In this document: piece after piece, positions 54,412 through 64,000 of the stretch
Layout of the letters: every line of letters starts with the position of its first letter
Numbering within the stretch: position 1 is the stretch's first letter
NCBI GenBank assembly: GCA_033782935.1
Contig: JAWQEG010000729.1
Span: forward strand, 124,001 to 188,000
Length of the DNA: 64,000 bases
Direction: 5' to 3'
Source: Petrolisthes cinctipes
Taxonomy: Eukaryota; Arthropoda; Malacostraca; Decapoda; Porcellanidae
Translations under genes and position numbers: made by a program
Notes under the pieces: generated by a model
The model's input: only the letters and a program-made list of their open reading frames with translations
The model's database searches: none
Told to the model about the DNA's origin: nothing

Positions 54412-55459
54412 GGCCCAAAACACCTGAAAATTCGATATTTTGGGGTCCCAGAAGCGATCTGTACATGCCTACTCAGTGCTAGAATATTTTCAAAATATAG
54501 ACCCAAAACATGCACAAAATCGATATTTTAAGTGTCCAAAGTCAATATGTGCATGCATCTTCTGTACCCGTTTATATCTCAAATTCAGGCTCAAAACACC
54601 CGAAAATTCGATATTTTGGAGTCCCAGAAGCGATATGTACATGCTTACTCCGTGTTAGAATATTTTCAAAATATTGGCTCAAAACATGCTAAAAATCGAT
54701 ATTTTAAGTGTCCAAAGTCGATATGTGCATGCATCTTCTGTACCCGTTTATATCTCAAATTCAGGATCAAAACACCCGAAAATTCAGTATTTCGGGGTCC
54801 TAGAAGCGATCAGTACATGCCTACTCCTAATTAGAATGTTTTCAAGATACAGACCCAAAACATACTTAAAAATCGATATTTTAGGTGCCCAAAAGTCGAT
54901 ATGTGCCTGCATCTTCTGTACCCGTTTATATCTCAAATTCAACCTCAAAACACCCTAAAATTCGATATTTTTGGGTCCCCGAAGCGATCTGTACATGCCT
55001 ACTCAGTGCTAGAATTTTTTTTTAAATATAGGCTCAAAACATGCTAAAAATCGATATTTTTAGTGTCCAAAGTCGTACTTTTGTACCCGTTTATATCTTA
55101 AATTCAGGCTCAAAACACTCGAAAATTCGGTATTTTTGGGTCCTAGAAGCGATATGTACATGCCTACTCCTAGTTAGAATGTTTTCAAGATACAGACCCA
55201 AAACATGCTCAAAATCGATATTTTAGGAGCCCAAAAGTCGATATGTGCATTCATCTTCTGTACCCGTTTATATCTCAAATTCAGGCCCAAAACACCTGAA
55301 AATTCGATATTTTGGGGTCCCAGAAGCGATCTGTACATGCATACTCAGTGCTAGAATGTTTTCAAAATATAGGCTCAAAACATGCTAAACATCAATATTT
55401 TAAGTGTTCAAAGTCGATATGTGCATACATCTTCTGTACCCGTTTATATCTCAAATTCA

Positions 55460-56341
55460 GGCTCAAAACACCCGAAAATTCGATATTTTGGGGTCCAAGA
55501 AGCGTTCTGTACATACCTAGTCAGTGCTAGAATATTTTCAAAATATAGACCCAAAACATGCACAAAATCGATATTTTAAGTGTCCAAAGTCAATATCTGC
55601 ATGCATCTTCTGTACCCGTTTATATCTCAAATTCAGGCTCAAAACACCCGAAAACTCGATATTTTTGAGTCCCAGAAGCGATATGTACATGCTTACTCCG
55701 TGTTAGAGTATTTTCAAAATATTAGCTCAAAACATGCTAAAAATCGATATTTTAAGTGTCCAAAGTCGATATGTGCATTCATCTTCTGTACCCGTTTATA
55801 TCTCAAATTCAGGCCCAAAACACCTGAAAATTCGATATGTTGGGGTCCCAGAAGCGATCTGTACATGCCTACTCAGTGCTAGAATATTTTCAAAATATAG
55901 ACCCAAAACATACACAAAATCGATATTTTAAGTGTCCAAAGTCAATATGTGCATGCATCTTCTGTACCCGTTTATATCTCAAATTCAGGCTCAAAACACC
56001 TGAAAATTCGATATTTTGGAGTCCCAGAAGCGATATGTACATGCTTACTCCGTGTTAGAGTATTTTCAAAATATTGGCTCAAAACATGCTAAAAATCGAT
56101 ATTTTAAGTGTCCAAAGTCGATATGTGCATGCATCTTCTGTACCCGTTTATATCTCAAATTCAGGATCAAAACACCCGAAAATTCAGTATTTCGGGGTCC
56201 TAGAAGCGATCAGTACATGCCTACTCCTAGTTAGAATGTTTTCAAGATACAGACCCAAAACATACTTAAAAATCGATATTTTAGGTGCCCAAAAGTCGAT
56301 ATGTGCGTGCATCTTCTGTACCCGTTTATATCTCAAATTCA
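55460..56341. repeat. Five-monomer 882-bp higher-order unit, copy 1
   Basis: Monomer starts are 55,460, 55,636, 55,812, 55,988 and 56,164, with lengths 176, 176, 176, 176 and 178. The unit differs from the next only upstream of about 55,430, where 'ctaaacatcaat' replaces 'cttaaaaatcgat'. I found no difference between the two units by eye. Confidence 0.92.
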
Positions 56342-57223
56342 GGCTCAAAACACCCGAAAATTCGATATTTTGGGGTCCAAGAAGCGTTCTGTACATACCT
56401 AGTCAGTGCTAGAATATTTTCAAAATATAGACCCAAAACATGCACAAAATCGATATTTTAAGTGTCCAAAGTCAATATCTGCATGCATCTTCTGTACCCG
56501 TTTATATCTCAAATTCAGGCTCAAAACACCCGAAAACTCGATATTTTTGAGTCCCAGAAGCGATATGTACATGCTTACTCCGTGTTAGAGTATTTTCAAA
56601 ATATTAGCTCAAAACATGCTAAAAATCGATATTTTAAGTGTCCAAAGTCGATATGTGCATTCATCTTCTGTACCCGTTTATATCTCAAATTCAGGCCCAA
56701 AACACCTGAAAATTCGATATGTTGGGGTCCCAGAAGCGATCTGTACATGCCTACTCAGTGCTAGAATATTTTCAAAATATAGACCCAAAACATACACAAA
56801 ATCGATATTTTAAGTGTCCAAAGTCAATATGTGCATGCATCTTCTGTACCCGTTTATATCTCAAATTCAGGCTCAAAACACCTGAAAATTCGATATTTTG
56901 GAGTCCCAGAAGCGATATGTACATGCTTACTCCGTGTTAGAGTATTTTCAAAATATTGGCTCAAAACATGCTAAAAATCGATATTTTAAGTGTCCAAAGT
57001 CGATATGTGCATGCATCTTCTGTACCCGTTTATATCTCAAATTCAGGATCAAAACACCCGAAAATTCAGTATTTCGGGGTCCTAGAAGCGATCAGTACAT
57101 GCCTACTCCTAGTTAGAATGTTTTCAAGATACAGACCCAAAACATACTTAAAAATCGATATTTTAGGTGCCCAAAAGTCGATATGTGCGTGCATCTTCTG
57201 TACCCGTTTATATGTCAAATTCT
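56342..57223. repeat. Five-monomer 882-bp higher-order unit, copy 2
   Basis: Monomer starts are 56,342, 56,518, 56,694, 56,870 and 57,046. All private variants of copy 1 recur 882 bp later: 'gtccaagaagcgttctg', 'gtcaatatctgcatgc', 'cgatatgttgggg', 'atattagctc' and 'cagtatttcgggg'. Similarity ends at about 57,213, where 'atgtcaaattctacctc' replaces 'atctcaaattcaggctc'. Confidence 0.92.
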
Positions 57224-57819
57224 ACCTCAAAACACCCGAAAATTCGATATTTTTGTGTCCCCGAAGCGATCTGTACATGCCTACTCAGTGCTAGAAATTT
57301 TTTTTAAATATAGGCTCAAAACATGCTAAAAATCGATATTTTTAGTGTCCAAAGTCGTACTTTTGTACCCGTTTATATCTTAAATTCAGGCTCAAAACAC
57401 TCGAAAATTCGGTATTTTTGGGTCCTAGAAGCGATATGTACATGCCTACTCCTAGTTAGAATGTTTTCAAGATAAAGACCCAAAACATGCTCAAAATCGA
57501 TATTTTAGGAGCCCAAAAGTCGATATGTGCATTCATCTTCTGTACCCGTTTATATCTCAAATTCAGGCCCAAAATACCTGAAAATTCGATATTTTGGGGT
57601 CCCAGAAGCGATCTGTCCATGCCTACTCAGTGCTAGAATGTTTTCAAAATATAGGCTCAAAACATGCTAAACATCGATATTTTAAGTGTTCAAAGTCGAT
57701 ATGTGCATACATCTTCTGTACCCGTTTATATCTCAAATTCAGGCTCAAAACACCCGAAAATTCTATATTTTGGGGTCCCAGAAGCGTTCTGTACATGCCT
57801 AGTCAGTGCTAGAATATTT

Positions 57820-60800
57820 TCAAAATATAGTCCCAAATCATGCTAAAAATCGATATTTTAGGTGCCCAAAGTCGATATCTCAAATTCAGGCCCAAAACAC
57901 CCGAAAATTCGATATTTTGGGGTCCCAGAAGCGATCTGTACATGCTTACTCCATATTAGAGTATTTTCTAAATACAGGCCCAAAACATACTGAAAATCTA
58001 TCTTTTAGGTGCCCAAAAGTCGATATGTGCATGCATCTTCTGTACCCGTTTATATCTCAAATTCAGGTTCCAAACACCCGGAAATTCGATATTTTGGAGT
58101 CCCAGAAGCGATCTGTACTGGCCTTTTCAGATACAGGCCCAAAACATGCTGAAAATCGATATTTTAGATGCCCAAAAGTTGATATGTGCATGCATCTTCA
58201 GTACCCGTTTATATTTCAAATTCAGGCTCAAAACACCCGAAAATTCGATATTTTTGGGTCCCAGAAGCGATCTGTACATGCCTTCTCCGTGTTAAAGTAT
58301 TTTCAAAATACAGGCTTAAAACATGCTGAAAATCTATATTTTAGGTGCCAAAAGTCAATATGTGTATGCATCTTCTGTACCCGTCTATATCTCAAATTCA
58401 GGTTCAAAACACCAGAAAATCCGGTATTTTTGGGTCCCAGAAGCGATTTGTACATGCCTACTCCTTGCTAGAATGTTTTCAAGATACAGACCCAAAACAT
58501 GCTCAAAATCGATATTTTAGGTGCAAAAAGTCGATATGTGCATGAATCCTCTGTACCCGGTTATATCCCAAATTCAGGCTTAAAACCCCCGAAAATTCGA
58601 TATTTTTGGGTCCCAGAAGCGATCTGTACATGCCTACTCAGTGCTAAAATATTTTCAAATTTTACGCCCAAAACATACTAAAAATCGATATTTTGGGTCC
58701 CAAAGTCGATATGTGCATGCATCTTCTGTACCCGTTTATATCTCAAATTCAGGCTCAAAACACCCAAAAAATCTATATTTTTGTGTCCCAGAAGCGATCT
58801 GTACATGTCTACACTGTGTTTGAGTATTTTCAAAATACAGGCCCAAAAGATGCTCAAAATCGATATTTTAGGTGCTCAAAGTCGATATGTGCATGCATCT
58901 TCTGTACCCGTTTATATCTCAAATTCATGCTCAAAACATCCGAAAATTCAATGTTTTTGGGTCCCAGAAGCGATCTGTACGTGCATACTCCGTGTTAGAG
59001 TGTTTTTAAAATACAGGCCCAAAACATGCTGAAAATCGATATTTTATGTGCCCAAAGTCAATATGTGTATGCATCTTCTGTACCCGTCTATATCCCAAAT
59101 TCAGGTTCAAAACATTCGAAAATTAGATATTTTTGGGTCCCAGAAGCAATCTGTACATGCCTACTTCTTGCTAGAATGTTTTCAAGATACAGACTCAAAA
59201 CATGCTCAAAATCGATATTTTAAGTGCAAAAAGTCGATATGTGCATGCATCTTCTGTAAACGTTTATATCTCAAATTCAGGCTCAAAACACCTGAAAATT
59301 CGATATTTTGGGGTCCCAGACGCGATCTGTACATGCCTACTCAGTGCTATAATATTTTTAAAAATATAGGCCCAAAACATGCTAAAAATCGATATTTTAG
59401 GTGCCCAAAGTCGATATTTCAAATTCAGGCCCAAAACAACCGAAAATTCGATATTTTGGGGTCCCTGAAGCGATTTGTACATGGCTACTCCTTGTTAGAG
59501 TTCTCTCAAAATACAAGCCCAAAACATACTGAAAAACGATCTTTTAGGTGCCCAAAAGTCGATATGTGCATGCATCTTCTGTACCCGTTTATATCTCAAA
59601 TTCAGACTCCAAACACCCGAAAATTCGATATTTTTGGGTCCCAGAAGCGATTTGTACATGCCTACTCAGTGCCAGATTATTTTCAAAATATAGGCCCAAA
59701 ACATGCTAAAAATCGATATTTTAAATGCCCAAAGTCGATATCTCAAATTCAGGCCAAAAACACCTGAAAACTCGATATTTTGGGATCCCAGAAGCGATCT
59801 GTACATGCCTACTCCGTGTTAGAGCATTTTCAAAATACAGGCCCAAAGCATGCTGAAAATCGCTAGTTTAGGTGCCCAAAGTCAATATGTGTATGCATCT
59901 TCTGCACCCGTTTATATAAAATATTCAACCTCAAAACACCCGAAAATTCGATATTTTTGGGTCCCAGAAGCGATCTGTACATGCCTACTCAGTGCTAGAA
60001 TGTTTTCAAAGTAAAGGCTCAAAACATGCTAAAAATCGATATTTTAAGTGTCTAAAGTCGATATGTGCATGCATCTTCTGTACCCGTTTATATCCCAAAT
60101 TCAGGCTCAAAACACCCGAAAATTCGGTATTTTTGGGTCCTAGAAGCGAGCTGTACATGCCTACACCTAGTGAGAATGTTTTCAAGATACAGACCCAAAA
60201 CATGCTCAAAATCAATATTTTAGGTGCCCAAAAGTCGGTATGTGCATGCATCTTCAGTACCCGTTTATATCTCAAATTCAGGCTCAAAACACCCGACAAT
60301 TCGATATTTTGGGGTCCAAGAAGCGATCTGTACATGCCTACTCCGTGTTTTAGTATTTTCAAAATACAGGCCCAAAACATGCTAAAAATCGATATTTTAG
60401 GTGTCCAAAGTCGATATGTGCATGCATCTTCTGTACCTGTTTATATCTCAAATTCTGGCTCAAAACACTCGAAAATTCGGTATTTTTGGGTCCTAGAAGC
60501 GATCTGTATATGCCTACTAATAGTTAGAATGTTGTCAAGATACAGACCCAAAACATGCTCAAAATCGATATTTTAGGTGCCTAAAAGTCGATATGTGCAT
60601 GCATCTTCAGTGCCCGTTTATATCTCAAATTCAGGCTCAAAACACCCAAAACTTCGATATTTTGGGGTCCCAGAAGCGATCTGTACATGCCTACTCCGTG
60701 TTAGATTATTTTCAAAATACTGGCCCAAAACATGCTGAAAATCAATATTTTAGTTGCCCAAAGTCTATATTTCAAATTCAGGCCCAAAACACCCGAAAAT

Positions 60801-61555
60801 TCTATATATTTTAGGGTCCCAGAAGCGATCTGTACATGCCTAATCAGTGCTAGAATGTTTTCAAAATATAGGCTCAAAACATGCTAAAAATCGATATTTT
60901 AAGTGTTCAAAGTCGATATGTGATACTATGCATCTTCTGTACCCGTTTATATCTCAAATTCAGGCGCAAAACACCCGAAAATTCGATATTTTGGGGCCCC
61001 AGAAGCGATCTGTACATGCCTACTCAGTGCTAGAATATTTTCAAAATATATGCCCAAAACATGCTAAAAATCGATATTTTAGGTGCCCAAAGTCGATATC
61101 TCGAATTCAGGCCAAAATTCCCGAAAATTCTATATTTTGGGGTCCCAGAAGCGATCTGGACTTGCCTACTCCGTGTTAGAGTATTTTCAAAATACAGGAC
61201 CAAAACATACTGAAAATCGATTTTTTAGGTGCACAAAAGTCGATATGTGCATGCATCTTCTGTACCCGTTTATATCTCAAATTCAGGTTCCAAACACCCG
61301 GAAATTCGATATTTTGGGGTCCCAGAAGCGAACTGTACAGGCCTACTCAGTGCTAGAATGTTTTCAAAATATAGGCTCAAAATATGCTAAAAATCGATAT
61401 TTTAAGTGTCTAAAGTCGATATGTGCATGTATCTTCTGTACCCGTTTATATCTCAAATTCAGGCTCAAAACACCCGATAATTCGATATTTTGGAGTCCCA
61501 AAAGCGGTATGTACATGCCTACTCAGCGTTTGAATATTTTTAAAATATAGGTCCA
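57820..61555. repeat. Array segment with ordinary and diverged monomers
   Basis: Full, class A and class B monomers, with a private 'atact' replacing one C at 60,923-60,927. From about 58,841 to 59,080 the sequence is repeated at the window end (63,764-64,000, offset 4,923), sharing 'gcccaaaagatgctcaaaat', 'gtgctcaaagtcg' and 'gtacgtgcatactcc'. About 61,020-61,220 is repeated at 61,871-62,071 (offset 851). Confidence 0.8.
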
Positions 61556-62460
61556 AAACATGCTGAAAATCGTTTTTTTGTGTGAAGAAAGTCGATATGT
61601 GCATGCATCATCTGTACCCGTTTATATCCCAAATTCATTCTCAAAACACCAACAAATTTGGTATTCTTGGGTCTTAGAAGCGCTCTGTACATGTTTACCC
61701 AGTGCTAGATTAAATTCAAAATATAGGGCCAATACATGCTTAAAATCGATATTATAGGTGATCAAAGTCGATATCTGTATGCATCTTCTGTTCCCGTTTA
61801 TATCCCAAATTCAGGCTAAAAACACCTGAAAATTTGATTTTTTTGGGTCCCAGAAGCGATCTGTGCATGCCTACTCAGTGTTAGAATATTTTCAAAATAT
61901 ATGCCCAAAACATGCTAAAAATCGATATTTTAGGTGCCCAAAGTCGATATCTCAAATTCAGGCCAAAACTCCCGAAAATTCTATATTTTGGGGTCCCAGA
62001 AGCGATCTGGACTTGCCTACTCCGTCTTAGAGTATTTTCAAAATACAGGACCAAAACATACTGAAAATCGATTTTTTATATGCCCAAAATCCATATATGC
62101 ATTCATCTTCTGTACCCGTTTATATCCCAAATTCAGGCTCAAAACACCCGAAAATTCGATATTTTTGGGTCTCAGAAGCAATCTGAACATGCTTACACAA
62201 TGCTAGAATACATTCAAAATATAGGGCCAAAACATCCTGAAAATCGATACTTCAGGTGACCACAGTCGATATGTGCATGTATCTTCAGTACCGGTTTCTA
62301 TCTCAAATTCAGGCTCAAAACACCCGAAAATTCTATATTTTTGGGTCCTAGAAGCGATCTGTACATGCCTACTCCTAGTTAGAATGTTTTCAAGATACAG
62401 ACCCAAAACATGCTCAAAATCGATATTTTAGGTGCCCAAAAGTCGATATGTGCATGCATC
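61556..62460. repeat. Divergent monomer cassette, rearranged copy
   Basis: The poly-T monomer begins at about 61,570 and the 'ctagattaaattcaaaat' unit follows near 61,706. The 'tctccacatgcatagtcag' monomer is missing: 'agggccaatacatg' is fused directly to 'cttaaaatcgatattatagg' near 61,727. The 'aaaatccatat' unit follows near 62,086, after an inserted stretch matching 61,020-61,220. From about 62,110 the sequence follows 24,330-24,680 (offset near 37,778), including the 'accggtttct' monomer at 62,290. Confidence 0.82.
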
Positions 62461-64000
62461 TTCTTTACCCGTTTATATCTCAAATTCAGGCTCAAAACAC
62501 CGAAAATTCGATATTTTGGGGTCCCAGAAGCGATCTGTACATGCCTACGCAGTGCTAGAATATTTTCAAAATACAGGCCCAAAACATGCTAAAAATCGAT
62601 ATTTTAGGTGCCCAAAGTCGATATATCAAATTCAGGCCCAAAACACCCGAAAATTCGACATTTTGGGGTCCCAGAAGCTATCTGTACATGCCTACTCCGT
62701 GTTAGAGTATTTTTAATATACAGGCCCATAACATGCTGAAAATCGATATTTTAGGTGCCCAAAAGTCGATATGTGTATGGATCTACTGCACCCGTTTATA
62801 TCCCAAATTCAACCTCAAAACACCCGAAAATTCGATATTTTTGGGTCCCAGAAGCGATCTGTACATGCCTACTCAGTGCTAGAATGTTTTCAAAATATAG
62901 GCTCAAAACATGCTAAAAATCGATATTTTAAGTGTCCAAAGTCGATATGTGAATGCATCTTCTGTACCCGTTTATATCTCAAATTCAGGCTTAAAACACC
63001 CAAAAATACGATATTTTGGGGTCCCAGAAGTGATCTGTACATATCTACTTTGTGCTAGAATATTTTCAAAATATTGGCTCAAAACATGATAAAAATCGTT
63101 ATTTTAAGTATCCAAAGTCGATATGTGCATGCATCTTCTGTACCCGTTTATATTTCAAATTCAGGCTCCAAACACCCGAAAATTCGATATTTTGGGGTCC
63201 CAGAAGCGATCTGTACATGCCTACTCAGATACAGGCCCAAAACATGCTGAAAATCGATATTTTAGGTGCCCAAAGTCAATATGTGTATGCATCTTCTGCA
63301 CCCGTTTATATCTCAAAATCAACCACAAAACACCCGAAAGTTCGATATTTTTCGGTCCCAGAAGCGATCTGTACATGCCTACTCAGTGCTAAAATGTTTT
63401 CAAAATATAGGCTCAAAACATGCTAAAAATCGATATTTTAAGTGTCCAAAGTCGATATGTGCATGCATCTTCTGTACCCGTTTATATATCAAATTCAGGC
63501 TCAAAACACTCGAAAAATCGGTATTTTTGGGTCCTAGAAGCGATCTGTACTTGCCTACTCCTAGTTAGACTGTTTTCAAGATACAGACCCAAAACATGCT
63601 CAAAATCGATATTTTAGGTGCCCAAAAGTCGATATGTGTATGCATCTTCAGTACCTGTTTATATCTCAAATTCAGGCTTAAAACACCCGAAAATACGATG
63701 TTTTGGGGTCCCAGAAGCGATTTGTACATGCCTACTCAGTGCTAGAATGTTTTCAAAATATAGGCCCAAAAGATGCTCAAAATCGATATTTTAGGTGCTC
63801 AAAGTCGATATGTGCATGCATCTTCTGTACCCGTTTATATCTCAAATTCATGCTCAAAACACCCGAAAATTCAATGTTTTTGGGTCCCAGAAGCGATCTG
63901 TACGTGCATACTCCGTGTTAGAGTGTTTTTAAAATACAGGCACAAAACATGCTGAAAATCGATATTTTATGTGCCCAAAGTCAATATGTGTATGCATCTT
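62460..64000. repeat. Array segment resembling 2.3-4 kb, running off the window
   Basis: The succession 'cctacgcagtgctag', class A unit, 'ttcaacctc', 'acatatctactttgtgc' (63,037) and class B unit with 'accacaaaacac' resembles 2.3-4.0 and 30.2-31.0 kb. The last 240 bases copy 58,841-59,080. The final monomer is cut by the window end. Confidence 0.8.

Larger units (their letters stand above)
54412..57820. repeat. Nested 2,282-bp / 1,400-bp / 882-bp repeat block
   Basis: About 54,412-55,530 recurs at 56,694-57,812 (offset 2,282), marked by 'gaattttttttttaaatat' near 55,013 and a similar T-run near 57,297, and by 'gtcgtacttttgtaccc' near 55,074 and 57,356. About 54,412-54,940 also matches 55,812-56,340 (offset 1,400). 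The offset 2,282 equals 1,400 plus 882, so an older 1,400-bp spacing was lengthened by the later 882-bp tandem duplication inside it. Confidence 0.88.
1..64000. repeat. Satellite DNA array, ~176-bp monomer, fills the window
   Basis: Every line of the window carries the same repeat, recognisable by 'tgcatgcatctt', 'cccgtttatatctcaaatt', 'cgaaaattcgatatttt', 'gcgatctgtacatgcc' and 'atgctaaaaatcgatat'. Monomers run head-to-tail in one orientation with no inversion, spacer, gene, tRNA/rRNA or transposon that I can find. Full monomers are 176 or 177 bp; 158- and 147-bp variants are interspersed. Both ends of the window cut a monomer, so the array continues on both sides. Each consensus monomer carries ATCGAT, GCATGC/ATGCAT, TGTACA and three TCGA sites. 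Arrays of this scale are known from eukaryotic centromeres and pericentromeres; that this one is centromeric is inference. I do not recognise the monomer as a named family, so organism and chromosome position stay open. Confidence 0.98.

Noticed and set aside
54990..55030. T-run near 55.0 kb as a polymerase III terminator or retroposon scar
   Set aside because: It is a local expansion of the 'gaatgttttcaaaatat' segment, copied again at about 57,297 by the 2,282-bp duplication.
1..64000. Many short open frames on both strands, which could be read as a repetitive protein family
   Set aside because: The frames shift whenever a 176- or 158-bp monomer occurs, stop codons recur at fixed monomer positions, and substitutions fall without regard to codon position. 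They are satellite by-products.
1..64000. CRISPR array
   Set aside because: Repeats are contiguous and far too long, with no unique spacers between short conserved repeats and no cas genes.
1..64000. Assignment to a named plant or animal centromeric satellite
   Set aside because: The monomer length fits many families, but I do not recognise the sequence. A database search with the 176-bp consensus would be needed to name the species.

Overview
The whole 64,000-base window is one uninterrupted, head-to-tail satellite DNA array. I see no gene, RNA gene, transposon, spacer or non-satellite island in it. The basic monomer is 176 bp (177 bp when one extra A is present after 'cccaaa'), about 39% G+C by hand count, and roughly 370-380 monomers fill the window, all in the same orientation. 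This is eukaryotic heterochromatin, of the kind found at centromeres or pericentromeres; monomers near 150-180 bp are common in plants and animals. I do not recognise the monomer as a named satellite and cannot name the organism. The many short open frames on both strands are translations of the same repeat in shifting frames and are not genes.

The monomer has internal structure. It is an old tandem dimer of two 88-bp half-units (H1 and H2) that still match at about 60 of 88 positions without gaps. Two recurrent shortened classes are interspersed with full units: class A (147 bp, 29 bp missing from the distal part of H2) and class B (158 bp, 18 bp missing from the distal part of H1). Each deletion removes a different short palindrome or dyad. 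In the first 8 kb I placed monomer borders one by one, and nearly every unit is 176-178, 158 or 147-148 bp; the few exceptions carry small extra indels.

Above the monomer, the array is a mosaic of duplicated multi-monomer blocks rather than one regular higher-order repeat. Region by region: 1-5.9 kb holds an 11-monomer, 1,841-bp period and a second block repeated 4,197 bp away. 5.9-22.8 kb holds large blocks in the order A-B-C-A'-C' (offsets 7,091, 5,053, 852 and 9,593 bp), then a 1.1-kb block repeated at 1,816/1,992 bp. 22.3-31 kb holds a block pair at offsets 5,786/5,628/5,459 bp. 25.3-39.4 kb holds a block family at offsets 7,489/7,841/8,001 and 3,640/3,485 bp, with private markers. 39.5-52.6 kb holds a 4,184-bp pair and a roughly 2.3-kb higher-order repeat with four copies. 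54.4-57.8 kb holds the youngest-looking structure, a five-monomer 882-bp tandem duplication that reads as identical by eye. 57.8-64 kb returns to older variants shared with the 1-5 kb and 23-31 kb regions. Where two copies of a block differ in length, the difference is repeatedly one whole monomer (176, 158 or 147 bp), the expected footprint of in-register unequal exchange.

All block borders and identities were found by reading and by comparing coordinates. No alignment or database search was run.
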